From: an uncultured Collinsella sp.
Lineage (GTDB): Bacteria; Actinomycetota; Coriobacteriia; Coriobacteriales; Coriobacteriaceae
Assembly (NCBI GenBank): GCA_958407465.1
Contig: CATYIV010000007.1
Location: 9,280-73,279, forward strand
Reading direction: 5' to 3'
Length of the DNA stretch: 64,000 nt
Shown here: one piece after another, positions 8,386-16,760 of the stretch
How the letters are laid out: the number at the start of each line of letters is the position of its first letter
Numbering within the stretch: the first letter of the stretch is position 1
Notes under the pieces: generated by a model
What the model was told of the DNA's origin: nothing
Database searches by the model: none
What the model saw: only the letters and a program-made list of their open reading frames with translations
Program-made: the position numbers and the translations under genes

Positions 8386-8475
8386 CCTCAACGGGCCGGC
8401 GACTCGGTCCAAACCACAGTAACCCTGCGAGCGCCCGGCAATGTGGCGCCGCAAAAATTGAAAGGAATGTGTCAG

Positions 8476-9459
8476 ATGTACGAGATCGACCTTAACCTCC
8501 CTAAGCAGATCGTCGCTGACGTCCTGTCCAACCACGAGATCCACAGCGTCGCTTTCGTCGGCTGCGGCGCCTCCATGTCCGACCTTTACCCCGCCAAGTA
8601 CTTCCTGGCCAACAACACGGACAAGCTGAACGTTCAGATCTTCACTGCTAACGAGTTCAACTACGACACGCCTTCCTGGGTCAACGAGCACACCTTCGTG
8701 ATCACCTGCTCCCTCGGTGGCTCCACGCCCGAGACCGTCGAGGCCAACAAGACCGCCAAGAAGCACAACTGCCCGGTCGTCTCCCTCACCAACAAGGCTG
8801 GCTCCGCTCTGACCGTCGACGCTGACTACGTCATCGTTCACGGCTTCCACGCCAACTTCGCTGCCAAGTGCGAGAAGCCCGGCTACGCCATCGCTCTTGC
8901 TGTCGAGATCCTTCAGCAGACCGAGGGCTATGACCACTACGAGGACATGATCACCGGCCTCACCAACGTCTTTGAGCTCTGCGAGAACGCTGCTCAGTCC
9001 TGCAAGAAGCTCGCCAAGAAGTTCGCTCAGGACTTCAAGGACGACAAGATGATCTACTTCATGGCTTCCGGTGCCTCCGAGAAGATGGCTTATTCTCACG
9101 CCGCCTTCCTGTTCACCGAGATGCAGTGGATCGACGCCGCTGCCTACAACACCGGTGAGTACTTCCACGGCCCGTTCGAGGTTTCCACCGAGGGTAAGCC
9201 CTACGTCTTCTTCATGTCCGATGGCGCTACCCGTCCGATGGACGCCCGCGCCCTCACCTTCCTTAAGCGCATGGGCGCCAAGGTCGCTCTGATCGACTCC
9301 AAGGACTACGGCCTGGCTGACGCTGTGCCCGCGAGCGTCGTCACCTACTTCAACCCGCTGCTGCACCTCGCCGTTATGCGCGAGTACGGCAACCAGATCG
9401 CCGAGGCCCGTCAGCACCCGCTGACCATGCGTCGCTACATGTGGAAGCTTTCCTACTAA
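8476..9459 (+). CDS. SIS-domain protein, FrlB/GfrF-like sugar-amine 6-phosphate deglycase (paralogue 2, PTS-linked)
   Basis: A 327-residue double-SIS protein. Motifs: VGCGASMSDLYPAKYF and SLGGSTPETV in SIS 1, FMASGASEKMAYSHA in SIS 2, and TGEYFHGPFE as the family signature. It lies 200 bases after the IID gene and probably acts on the 6-phosphorylated substrate delivered by that PTS, releasing an amine or amino acid and a sugar phosphate. The ATG at 8476 is 9 bases after GAAAGGA; an in-frame ATG at 8467 is too close to that site. Codon use is strongly biased (many AAG, CTC, GCC), which suggests high expression. Confidence 0.83.
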   Translation: MYEIDLNLPKQIVADVLSNHEIHSVAFVGCGASMSDLYPAKYFLANNTDKLNVQIFTANEFNYDTPSWVNEHTFVITCSLGGSTPETVEANKTAKKHNCPVVSLTNKAGSALTVDADYVIVHGFHANFAAKCEKPGYAIALAVEILQQTEGYDHYEDMITGLTNVFELCENAAQSCKKLAKKFAQDFKDDKMIYFMASGASEKMAYSHAAFLFTEMQWIDAAAYNTGEYFHGPFEVSTEGKPYVFFMSDGATRPMDARALTFLKRMGAKVALIDSKDYGLADAVPASVVTYFNPLLHLAVMREYGNQIAEARQHPLTMRRYMWKLSY

Positions 9460-9492
9460 TCACAAGTAAGTAAACCTTACGGGTTGATTGAA

Positions 9493-9526
9493 AGGGGATG
9501 GGGTTTGCGCCCCGTCCCCTTTTTTT
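9493..9526 (+). terminator. Rho-independent terminator after the PTS-linked SIS gene
   Basis: Stem AGGGGATGGGG (9493-9503) with CCCCGTCCCCT (9510-9520, one G-U pair) followed by seven Ts. Confidence 0.88.
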
Positions 9527-9565
9527 GCTCTGGGGAGGGCGTATCCGTCGCGCCACAAAACCTCA

Positions 9566-9606
9566 GATAAAACCTACCAAAATAAACCTGTCCCTTTTTG
9601 GCAGGT
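9566..9606 (+). repeat. CCTACCAAAA..CTGTCCC..TTTTTGGCAGG hairpin repeat, copy 1
   Basis: Arms CCTACCAAAA (9573-9582) and TTTTGGCAGG (9596-9605), with AACCTGTCCC in the loop, preceded by CAGATAAAA. Near-identical copies: 11697-11740 (+) and 21341-21386 (-). Here it ends at the ribosome site of the HAD gene. Confidence 0.8.
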
Positions 9607-9620
9607 GGGAGGAGATGCGT

Positions 9621-10250
9621 ATGATCAAGGCGGTGCTGTTTGATATGGACGGCGTGCTGGTCGATACCGAGTGGTTCTACAACCGTCGTCGCGTGGCGTT
9701 TATGGAAGAGAAGGGGTTCCACTTTGACGAGATCCCCGATCTTTCGGGGTCTAACGAGCCGGCCATTTGGGAGGCGCTGGTGCCCGACGATGTTGAGCTG
9801 CGCGAGCGTCTGCGCGTGGAGTACAAGCAGGTCTACAGCCCGGACCACCCCGTTCCGTATGCCGAGCTTCTCAACGAGCAGACGGAGCCGGTGATGCGTG
9901 AGCTGCACGAGCGCGGCGTGAAGTGTGCCATCGCAAGCTCGTCCTATCGCGAGCTTATTGACGAGCTGGTGGAGATTGCCGGTATCGCCGACGTGCTGGA
10001 CTACACCATCAGCGGTCACGAGTGCAGTGCGTTTAAGCCCGACCCCGAGATCTACCTGCGCGCCATGGAGGCGCTGGGGGTGGAGCCTGCCGAGTGCCTG
10101 GTTATCGAGGATTCGCCTTTGGGCATCGAGGCCGGCAAGCGCTCCGGCGCCCGCGTCCTGGCACTGCGTCCGCACGAGGGCGTCAACCTCGACCAATCGC
10201 GAGCCGATGCCGTTATCGATAATCTGACCGACATTTTGGCCGCTTTGTAA
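9621..10250 (+). CDS. HAD-superfamily hydrolase, beta-phosphoglucomutase-like subfamily
   Basis: A 209-residue HAD subfamily IA protein. Motif 1 is FDMDGVLVDT with nucleophile Asp8 and Asp10, motif 2 is the serine in IASSS, motif 3 the lysine in SAFKPDP, and motif 4 is VIEDSPLGIEA. It has the helical cap of the beta-phosphoglucomutase/sugar-phosphatase group. The ATG at 9621 is 7 bases after GGGAGGA; an ATG at 9615 would have no room for that site. Following the PTS and deglycase genes, it may dephosphorylate a sugar phosphate. A terminator separates it from them, so it need not be co-transcribed. Confidence 0.87.
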   Translation: MIKAVLFDMDGVLVDTEWFYNRRRVAFMEEKGFHFDEIPDLSGSNEPAIWEALVPDDVELRERLRVEYKQVYSPDHPVPYAELLNEQTEPVMRELHERGVKCAIASSSYRELIDELVEIAGIADVLDYTISGHECSAFKPDPEIYLRAMEALGVEPAECLVIEDSPLGIEAGKRSGARVLALRPHEGVNLDQSRADAVIDNLTDILAAL

Positions 10251-10347
10251 TGTCAATCCGCCGCGAGAAGCACGGGTTCAAACGTTTTTTGCGGTGGACT
10301 GGCTCAATTTGGTTTCGATTTTGATCCGTTTGGCTTCGATTCGGGCT

Positions 10348-10466
10348 AAGTGAGTAGACTTTTTGGCGCAGGCCGAGCACAATGCATATCTTCCTTTGTA
10401 AAACCGCAGGTCACAGAGGTGGCTGTTTTGGGTGTGCTCGGCAGATCGTAAAAAGTCTACTCACTT
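10348..10466. repeat. 119-bp intergenic inverted repeat
   Basis: Perfect 17-bp outer arms AAGTGAGTAGACTTTTT (10348-10364) and complement (10450-10466). An inner 8-bp pair CCGAGCAC / GTGCTCGG (10373-10380, 10434-10441) makes a stacked long hairpin. The rest of the gap 10251-10604 shows no gene. The 12-mer GGGTGTGCTCGG (10430-10441) recurs beside the right arm of the unrelated hairpin at 46903-47026. Confidence 0.75.
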
Positions 10467-10604
10467 GGAATTTAGCCCTTTGGTCGTGGGGGTTGCTGGT
10501 CCCGTTTTGGTTGTCGAGAGAGGGTGAATTGAAGCGCCCCCGCACGCTCATGCTACAATCGCGGGCATGCCCCACAACTACATCTGCCTTCGAAAGGAGC
10601 CTGC

Positions 10605-11612
10605 GTGGCGAACGCCATCGAACAGCTCACGGACCGAGTGCTCGTGCTCGGCCGCCTCACCATCGTCCGCCGTGCCATTACTGCCGTGGCGGTCACCATT
10701 TCTGCCGTTCTCCAGACATTTCTGATCCAGGCGTTCATTCAACCCGCCGACCTGCTTCCGAGCGGTCTCACCGGCGTCGCGGTCCTACTCGATCGCGTTA
10801 CCTCGCTCGGCGGCGTCCACATCGACATCTCGCTCGGTATGCTCGCGCTCAACATCCCCGTGGCACTCCTATGCTGGAGCGGCATTAGCAAGCGCTTCGT
10901 CATCTTCTCGATGATGCAGGTCGTGCTCTCATCGCTGTTCCTCAACATCTTTCACTTTGCCCCGTTTTTGGGCGACAAGATTATGCTCATCATTTTTGGC
11001 GGCGTGGTCTCGGGTCTGGGCGCTGCCATCGCGCTAAAGTCCGGCGCATCCACCGGCGGCACCGACTTTATCGCGCTGTGGGTCTCCAACCACACGGGCA
11101 AGACTATCTGGGGTGTCATCTTTGGTTTCAACTGCTTTATCCTGGCGATCTTTGGCTTTATGTTTGGCTGGGACAATGCGGCGTACTCCATCGTGTTCCA
11201 GTTTATTTCGACCAAGACCATCGACAGTTTCTATCGTCGCTACGACCGCGTGACGCTGCAGATCACGACGCGCAAGGCAGACGAGGTCATGACCGCCTAT
11301 GTTGACCATTTTCAGCACGGCATTAGCTGTGCCGAGGTCATCGGCGGATACAGCCGCGAAAAGATGTACCTGCTGCACGCCGTTGTCTCGACCTACGAGA
11401 GCCAGGACATCATCAAGCTGGTGTGCGACATTGATCCCGGCGCCGTGATCAACGTGTTCCACACGCTCGACTTTGTGGGCGGCTGGTGGGGCGGTCATGT
11501 CGACGAGCCCATGCCCACGGCCGTTCCCGATCCTGACAAGCCCGCACGTATGGCCAACAGGTGGGCGCGCCTCTGCGAGCAGGACAGCCTGCAGCAGGAC
11601 GACGGCAAGTAG
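10605..11612 (+). CDS. YitT family membrane protein (DUF161 plus DUF2179)
   Basis: A 335-residue protein. About five membrane helices fill residues 25-200, including QPADLLPSGLTGVAVLLDR and LKSGASTGGTDFIALW, both characteristic of the YitT family. A soluble DUF2179 domain follows (about 205-295; RYDRVTLQITTRKADEV, VFHTLDFVGGWWG). It starts with GTG five bases after AAAGGAG. The family's function is poorly defined, with small-molecule transport proposed. The gene stands alone between an intergenic hairpin and a terminator. Confidence 0.88.
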   Translation: MANAIEQLTDRVLVLGRLTIVRRAITAVAVTISAVLQTFLIQAFIQPADLLPSGLTGVAVLLDRVTSLGGVHIDISLGMLALNIPVALLCWSGISKRFVIFSMMQVVLSSLFLNIFHFAPFLGDKIMLIIFGGVVSGLGAAIALKSGASTGGTDFIALWVSNHTGKTIWGVIFGFNCFILAIFGFMFGWDNAAYSIVFQFISTKTIDSFYRRYDRVTLQITTRKADEVMTAYVDHFQHGISCAEVIGGYSREKMYLLHAVVSTYESQDIIKLVCDIDPGAVINVFHTLDFVGGWWGGHVDEPMPTAVPDPDKPARMANRWARLCEQDSLQQDDGK

Positions 11613-11655
11613 GGTATTGGCATTTTGCCGGCACGGCGCAATCCTGTCCGCTTGA

Positions 11656-11695
11656 GCCTCCCGAAAGCCTCGCTGCTTTCGGGAGGCCTTCGTTT
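11656..11695 (+). terminator. Rho-independent terminator after the yitT-like gene
   Basis: Perfect 13-bp stem (11656-11668 with 11675-11687), six-base loop, followed by TTCGTTT. Confidence 0.85.
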
Positions 11696-11696
11696 G

Positions 11697-11740
11697 CCCA
11701 GATAAAACCTACCAAAATGAAGCTGTCGCTTTTTGGTAGG
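11697..11740 (+). repeat. CCTACCAAAA..CTGTCGC..TTTTGGTAGG hairpin repeat, copy 2
   Basis: Arms CCTACCAAAA (11708-11717) and TTTTGGTAGG (11731-11740) are perfect complements, preceded by GCCCAGATAAAA as in copy 3 (21341-21386). It reads toward the next gene, the GntR regulator. Confidence 0.8.
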
Positions 11741-11783
11741 GAGGGTGTATCGTTTTATCATTATGAGGTAACATGAACCTAGA

Positions 11784-11799
11784 CGTTATATACGTATTA
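11784..11799. promoter_or_regulatory. Inverted, weaker copy of the TATAACG operator before the GntR gene
   Basis: CGTTATATACGTATTA is, on the other strand, a 12/16 match to TATAACGACTATAACG found before the EamA and PTS genes. Its position, 34-49 bases before the regulator start, suggests autoregulation. Confidence 0.45.
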
Positions 11800-11832
11800 G
11801 TTATTTCGATATTTCGATAAGAGTGATCAGAT

Positions 11833-12552
11833 ATGCCTGCACCCAAAAATGCACCGCTTTACCAGCAGATTTACGATGAAATCAAGGATGCGATCGAGAA
11901 AGGTGTTTATGCACCCAAGGAGCGTATTCCGTCCGAGCTTGAGCTAGCCGAGCAGTACGATGTGAGCCGAATTACGGTGCGCCGCGCCGTCGAGGAGTTG
12001 TGCTCCGATGGCTACCTGGTTAAGCAGCAGGGCCGCGGCACCTTTGTTTCCACGCCGCACATCAATCGTCAGTTCCACGCCTCGACGCTGCAGACGTTTA
12101 CCGCGCTGTGTGCCGACAACGGCATGAAGGCCGGTGCGCATATGATCGATCGCCAGATCGTTCCGGCGCGCCAAAACGAGATGGAGTTCTTTGGCCTGCA
12201 GAAGGATGCGCTGCTGCTCCATATCAAGCGCGTGCGTACGGCCGACGGCGAGCCCATCTTTGAGGAGAACATCTTTGTGCCGTTTGACGCCTACCGTGAG
12301 CTGTTGACGGCCGATCTTGAGGACAAGTCGATTTTTGCCGAGGTCGAGCGTGTTGGCGGAACGCCGATTGTCTCGGTTGGCTACCGTACGGTCGAGGCCG
12401 TTCGAGCTAATGCCGAGCAGGCGGCCGAGCTGGGCATTGCCCCGCATGATCCGCTGCTCAACCTGCGCGCCGGCTTTACCGGTCCCAACGATGAGCCGGT
12501 CCTGATGGGTAAGCAGTACTACGTGGGATCGCGCTACGTCATGGTCATGTAG
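11833..12552 (+). CDS. GntR/HutC-family transcriptional regulator with UTRA domain (paralogue 2)
   Basis: A 239-residue protein. The GntR winged helix (residues 5-72) contains RIPSELELAEQYDVSRITVR and the wing KQQGRGTFV. The UTRA domain (about 90-235) includes LLHIKRVRTADGEPIF and ends QYYVGSRYVMVM. The operator words found before its gene, before the EamA gene and before the PTS operon point to it as the regulator of the PTS sugar system, though it lies 1.6 kb past the HAD gene. The gene is flanked by a hairpin on each side and is probably monocistronic. Confidence 0.88.
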   Translation: MPAPKNAPLYQQIYDEIKDAIEKGVYAPKERIPSELELAEQYDVSRITVRRAVEELCSDGYLVKQQGRGTFVSTPHINRQFHASTLQTFTALCADNGMKAGAHMIDRQIVPARQNEMEFFGLQKDALLLHIKRVRTADGEPIFEENIFVPFDAYRELLTADLEDKSIFAEVERVGGTPIVSVGYRTVEAVRANAEQAAELGIAPHDPLLNLRAGFTGPNDEPVLMGKQYYVGSRYVMVM

Positions 12553-12557
12553 CTCTA

Positions 12558-12584
12558 GTTGCGCGGTTTTCCAAACCGCGCAAC
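12558..12584 (+). terminator. Hairpin after the GntR gene
   Basis: Perfect 12-bp stem GTTGCGCGGTTT / AAACCGCGCAAC with a 3-nt loop, five bases after the stop. There is no T-run, but the stem is strong. Confidence 0.65.
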
Positions 12585-12626
12585 GGCTCGACGCTGCAAG
12601 CCCGCCAGAGCGGCAATTTGCAGAAT

Positions 12627-12719
12627 GAGCGTGGATAATCTCCCGTTTTTGGCTCAACGGCGTGCTCAAAGTGGGAGATTATCCACGCTCATCCGGAAAG
12701 TGTCCAAAAATCCACGCTC
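12627..12719. repeat. GAGCGTGGAT-family intergenic repeat, locus 1
   Basis: Perfect 18-bp arms GAGCGTGGATAATCTCCC (12627-12644) and complement (12673-12690), loop of 28 nt. A third unit in inverse orientation, GTCCAAAAATCCACGCTC, lies at 12702-12719. Same units at 19208-19300, 20587-20699 and 25589-25731. Confidence 0.85.
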
Positions 12720-12818
12720 GTTCCCTTCGGATTGCATCGCCCGTGGCCGGCAGCGGCGCGGCACCGGTCCGCGTGGCGGCGTATAATCGGCGGCAGATGA
12801 CTTGAACGTTAGGAAACC

Positions 12819-14798
12819 ATGACCGATAGCATGCAGCAGATGGCGCTCGACACGCTCGGCGCCTATTTTGGCTACACCTCGTTTCGCCCGGGACAGGACC
12901 GCATGGTCGATGCGATCCTTGCCGGTCGCGATGCGCTGGGCGTTATGCCCACGGGCGCCGGCAAGTCCATTTGCTACCAGGTGCCCGCGCTCATGCTGCC
13001 CGGCATCACCTTTGTGGTGAGTCCGCTGCTGTCGCTTATGGAGGACCAGACCCGTGCGCTGCTTGCGGCGGGTGCGCGACCCAGCTATCTCAACTCCAGC
13101 CTTACCCCGGCTCAGCAAAACACCGTGCTCAAGCGGGCGTGCGAGGGCCGCTACCAGCTTATGTACGTGGCGCCCGAGCGCCTGCTCGAGCCACGCTTTT
13201 TAGCCTTTGCACAGGAGGCCGCGGCCGACGGCGGCATCGGCGTGCCGCTCGTGGCCATTGACGAGGCGCACTGCGTGAGCCAATGGGGCCAGGATTTTCG
13301 CCCCGCCTACCTGCAGATTCGCGAGTTCATCGAATCGCTTCCGCAGCGTCCCATTGTGGCGGCCTTTACCGCTACGGCAACCGAGCGCGTGCGTGCGGAC
13401 ATCCAGCAGATGCTCGGCCTGCAAAACCCTGCGACGGTGGTGACGGGCTTCGATCGCAAGAACCTCTACTTTGGCTGCGAGGAGATGGGCGACAAGGCCA
13501 AGGCCGCATGGGTGCGCGACTATGTGATCGCGCATTCGAGCGAGAGCGGCATCGTGTATTGCTCGACCCGTAAGACGGTCGATGCGCTGGCAGGCGAGCT
13601 TGCCGAGGCGCTGGGCCCCAGCGGCATTCGCGTTGGCCGTTACCATGCCGGCATGGGCAACGACGCTCGCCGCCAAAGCCAGCGCGCCTTTATCGACGAC
13701 GATATCCAGGTGATGGTTGCCACCAACGCCTTTGGCATGGGCATCGACAAACCCAACGTGCGCTACGTGATTCACAACAACGTGCCCGAGAGTATCGAGG
13801 CCTACTACCAGGAGGCTGGCCGCGCTGGCCGCGACGGCGACCCGGCCAGCTGCCACTTGCTGTGGAACGGTAACGATTTTCGCATGCGCCGCTTTCTGAT
13901 CGACCGCGGCGATGCTGCCGACGAGGCGCTCGACGACGAGCAGCGCGCGTGGGCGGTCCAGAATCGATATCGTCTGCTCAGCCAGATGGAGGGCTACTGC
14001 AATACCACCGGCTGCCTGCGCGAATACATGCTGCGCTACTTTGGCGACGAGGCCGCGGCCGAGCATGCCGCGGCCGGTACGGGCGGCACCGCCACGGACG
14101 AGGCCGAGGGCTGCGGCAACTGCAGCAACTGCCTCACGCAGTTCGAGGTCGAGGACGTCACCGATATGGCCCGCGCCGCCGTGCGCTATGTGGCCACGCG
14201 TCCCATGCGCTTTGGCAAGTCGCTCATCGCCGACGTGCTCCACGGCGGCAACACCGAGCGCATTCGCCAGATGCATCTGGACGAGGACCGCGGCTACGGT
14301 GAGCTGTCGAACGAATCCGTCGGGCGCATCAAGGACATCATCGGCCAGCTGTGCGGCCGCGGTTATCTGGCAACCTCGCAGGGGCAGTACCCGGTCGTGG
14401 GGCTGGGCCCGCGTGCCGCCGAGGTCGAGGATGAGGCGTTTGCCTTTACCGTTAAGCGTCGCGCGTCCAAGCGCAAGGCCTCGGCCCGCGCCCGCCGTGC
14501 GGTGGATCTGCTGCGTGAGGAGGCCGAGCTGGATCAGCGCCCGCGCGTGGGCGACGATGTCGAGCTGTTCGAGTGTCTGCGTGCCCTGCGCAAGGAGATT
14601 TCGACCGAGCTGGAGATGGCGCCGTACATGGTCTTTTCCGACAAAGCCCTGCGCGGTCTGTGCCGCCTACGCCCGCAGACGCGCGACGAGCTTATCCAGG
14701 TCAACGGCATCGGCGAGAAAAAGGCCGATGCCTTTGGCGAGCAGTTTATGGCGGCGATTGAAGAATTTGAGTCCGAGCATGCACGGAATGGAGCATAA
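12819..14798 (+). CDS. recQ: ATP-dependent DNA helicase RecQ
   Basis: A 659-residue protein with the full RecQ layout. Superfamily 2 helicase core: FRPGQ motif 0, Walker A MPTGAGKS near residue 47, DEAH box AIDEAHCVSQWG, FTATAT, and motif VI QEAGRAGRDG. Next comes a RecQ-type zinc-binding segment with cysteines in YCNTTGC and CGNCSNC, then an RQC winged helix, and a C-terminal HRDC domain (about 585-655; QVNGIGEKKADAFG). It unwinds 3'-5' during recombination and fork repair. The ATG lies after TAGGAAAC. The GntR gene starts two bases after its stop, so the two are probably co-transcribed. Confidence 0.95.
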   Translation: MTDSMQQMALDTLGAYFGYTSFRPGQDRMVDAILAGRDALGVMPTGAGKSICYQVPALMLPGITFVVSPLLSLMEDQTRALLAAGARPSYLNSSLTPAQQNTVLKRACEGRYQLMYVAPERLLEPRFLAFAQEAAADGGIGVPLVAIDEAHCVSQWGQDFRPAYLQIREFIESLPQRPIVAAFTATATERVRADIQQMLGLQNPATVVTGFDRKNLYFGCEEMGDKAKAAWVRDYVIAHSSESGIVYCSTRKTVDALAGELAEALGPSGIRVGRYHAGMGNDARRQSQRAFIDDDIQVMVATNAFGMGIDKPNVRYVIHNNVPESIEAYYQEAGRAGRDGDPASCHLLWNGNDFRMRRFLIDRGDAADEALDDEQRAWAVQNRYRLLSQMEGYCNTTGCLREYMLRYFGDEAAAEHAAAGTGGTATDEAEGCGNCSNCLTQFEVEDVTDMARAAVRYVATRPMRFGKSLIADVLHGGNTERIRQMHLDEDRGYGELSNESVGRIKDIIGQLCGRGYLATSQGQYPVVGLGPRAAEVEDEAFAFTVKRRASKRKASARARRAVDLLREEAELDQRPRVGDDVELFECLRALRKEISTELEMAPYMVFSDKALRGLCRLRPQTRDELIQVNGIGEKKADAFGEQFMAAIEEFESEHARNGA

Positions 14799-14800
14799 CG

Positions 14801-15556
14801 ATGGCATCCGACAATAAAACCGAGCGCACTGAGGTGTCCGCCGTGCCGCTGTACCAGCAGGTTATGGACGACCTAAAAGGTGAGATCGCGCATGGCGTGT
14901 ACGCATCCGGCTCGCGCATTCCTTCCGAGATGGAGCTCGCGAAGTACTACGGCGTGGGACGCATCACCGTGCGCCGCGCCATCGAGGAGCTGTCGCGCGC
15001 GGGGTATCTCAACCGCCAGCAGGGGAGGGGCACGTTTGTGTGTGCGCCCAAGCTTAAGCGCAAGATTGTCCAGAAGGGTGACGTTCAGAGCTTTTCCGAG
15101 GGTTGCGCTGCCAACGACATGGCGGCCGGAGCACGCCTGGTGTCGCGCACGGTGGTTGCGGCGACGCGCGAGGACGCGGCGTTTTTTGGGGTGGAACCCG
15201 GCTGCGAGCTCATCGTTGTCGAGCGCGTGCGCACGGCAGACGGCGTGCCCGTCATGCTCGAAAACAACGCTTTTGTGCTGGCTGACCATCCCTATCTGCA
15301 GACGCTTGCCGACAAGGATCTCACGGACAATTCCATCTTTGCGCTCGTTGCCGAGCATTCGGGCCGCGCGCCGCTCAAGTCCGACCCCTGTACTGTGGAG
15401 ATTGCGCTTGCCGATGCTCAGGCGGCCTCGCTGCTGGAGGTGCCGGTCGGTGAGCCGCTCTTCTATATGGAGGCGTACTTTACCGATGAGGACGAGCGGC
15501 CCTTGCTGCTCGGACGCCAAAAGATCGTGGGTTCGCGCTACGTGTTCGACATCTAA
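14801..15556 (+). CDS. GntR/HutC-family transcriptional regulator with UTRA domain (paralogue 3)
   Basis: A 251-residue protein similar to the paralogue at 11833. The winged helix has RIPSEMELAKYYGVGRITVR and NRQQGRGTFV; the UTRA domain has LIVVERVRTADGVPVM and ends RQKIVGSRYVFDI. It starts two bases after recQ. The gap that follows carries two tandem-repeat sites (15566-15582 and 15628-15644) before the third SIS-domain gene, so this protein probably controls that gene. Confidence 0.88.
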   Translation: MASDNKTERTEVSAVPLYQQVMDDLKGEIAHGVYASGSRIPSEMELAKYYGVGRITVRRAIEELSRAGYLNRQQGRGTFVCAPKLKRKIVQKGDVQSFSEGCAANDMAAGARLVSRTVVAATREDAAFFGVEPGCELIVVERVRTADGVPVMLENNAFVLADHPYLQTLADKDLTDNSIFALVAEHSGRAPLKSDPCTVEIALADAQAASLLEVPVGEPLFYMEAYFTDEDERPLLLGRQKIVGSRYVFDI

Positions 15557-15565
15557 CGTCCACAG

Positions 15566-15644
15566 ATAGAACGATATAGAACAAATTTGGTGAGATGGCT
15601 TCACGGGCGTCGTCATGCGTGCTATAAATAGGACAACATAGAAC
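15566..15644 (+). promoter_or_regulatory. Two operator-like sites of tandem ATAGAAC half-sites before SIS gene 3
   Basis: Site 1 (15566-15582) is ATAGAAC repeated 10 bases apart. Site 2 (15628-15644) is ATAGGAC plus ATAGAAC at the same 10-base spacing. They lie between gntR3 and the SIS gene. Binding by the regulator at 14801 is inferred. Confidence 0.65.
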
Positions 15645-15700
15645 GACCGCAGGTACGAGCTGACGTCGTTCAAAACCGCCACACAAGGAGGAGTATCACC

Positions 15701-16669
15701 ATGAACGCACACGATCTGATTCAGGAAATTATCGAGCGCAAGGGCAAGATTGAGAATGTCTTTTGGATCGCCTGCGGCGGTTCGATGATCGACCTGATGC
15801 CGGCCAACGAGCTGCTCAAGCGCGAGGCCACCACGTTTTCCTCGACGGTCTACACGGCACGCGAGTTTTGCCTGATGGCCCCCAAGAGCCTTGGCGAGAA
15901 GTCGCTCGTCATCGCCTGCAGCCATAGCGGCAATACACAGGAGGTCGTCGACGGCTGCGAGATGGCGCTGGCCGCCGGCGCCGAGGTTGTCGCCCTCACC
16001 GACTGCGAGGGCTCAAAGATCGACAACGGCAAGTGGACCACCTGGGTCTACCCCTGGGGCGAGGGCGTGCCGCAGGCCGAGGTGCCTCAGGGCATCGGCG
16101 CTCTGATCGCCGCCGAGCTGCTCGACCAGCAGGAAGGCTACGAGGCGCTCGCCGACATGTACGAGGGCCTCAAGCAGATGGATGCACTGCTGCCCGCCGC
16201 TCGCGAGAAGGTCAACGCCGAGCTGGGCGCCCGCTTTGCCGAGCTCTGCCAGCAGCACAAGTTCTTCTATATCCTGGGCTCCGGCCCCAACTTTAGCCAG
16301 ACCTACGCCATGGCCATCTGCTCGCTCATGGAGATGCAGTGGCAGCACTGCTGCTATATCCACTCCGGCGAGTATTTCCACGGCCCGTTTGAGGCCACCG
16401 AGCCCGGCGTGTTCTACTTTGTGCAGCTTGGCGCGGGCGAGTGCCGCCCCATGGAGGAGCGCGCTCTTGCGTTCCTCAACACGCACACCGATACGATTAT
16501 GGTGCTCGACGCGCTTGAGTACGGCGTGGGCGACGTGCCCGCCAGTGTGCGTTCGTACTTGGAGCCGATCTTCTTCTACGCGATGAGCTGCGAGCTGCGC
16601 GCCGCCCGCGGCAAGGTGTTTGACCACAGCCCCGAGGTTCGTCGCTACATGGGCATCGAGCAGTACTAA
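15701..16669 (+). CDS. SIS-domain protein, FrlB/GfrF-like sugar-amine 6-phosphate deglycase (paralogue 3)
   Basis: A 322-residue double-SIS protein. It has WIACGGSMIDLMPANELL and IACSHSGNTQEVV in SIS 1, ILGSGPNFSQTYAM in SIS 2, and SGEYFHGPFE as the family signature. It is more distant from the other two and ends RRYMGIEQY. AAGGAGGAG precedes the ATG. It stands alone behind its own GntR regulator, with no PTS gene adjacent. It may act on a different glycated amine entering by another route. The reaction is inferred from the family. Confidence 0.8.
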   Translation: MNAHDLIQEIIERKGKIENVFWIACGGSMIDLMPANELLKREATTFSSTVYTAREFCLMAPKSLGEKSLVIACSHSGNTQEVVDGCEMALAAGAEVVALTDCEGSKIDNGKWTTWVYPWGEGVPQAEVPQGIGALIAAELLDQQEGYEALADMYEGLKQMDALLPAAREKVNAELGARFAELCQQHKFFYILGSGPNFSQTYAMAICSLMEMQWQHCCYIHSGEYFHGPFEATEPGVFYFVQLGAGECRPMEERALAFLNTHTDTIMVLDALEYGVGDVPASVRSYLEPIFFYAMSCELRAARGKVFDHSPEVRRYMGIEQY

Positions 16670-16692
16670 TATACCGGGAATAACCTCTCACG

Positions 16693-16725
16693 ACGGGGTC
16701 TGCGCTGCGCGCGGGCCCCGTTTTG
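16693..16725 (+). terminator. Rho-independent terminator after SIS gene 3
   Basis: Stem ACGGGGTCTGCGC paired with GCGCGGGCCCCGT (with one G-U pair and a small bulge), followed by TTTTGCG. Confidence 0.75.
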
Positions 16726-16760
16726 CGTTGTGGCAGCCGGATTCGTGTCTGCGCGAAAAC

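Noticed and set aside
10251..10604. Small protein gene in the gap before the yitT-like gene
   Set aside because: The open frames there run across the inverted repeat and into the gene in the wrong phase, without ribosome sites.
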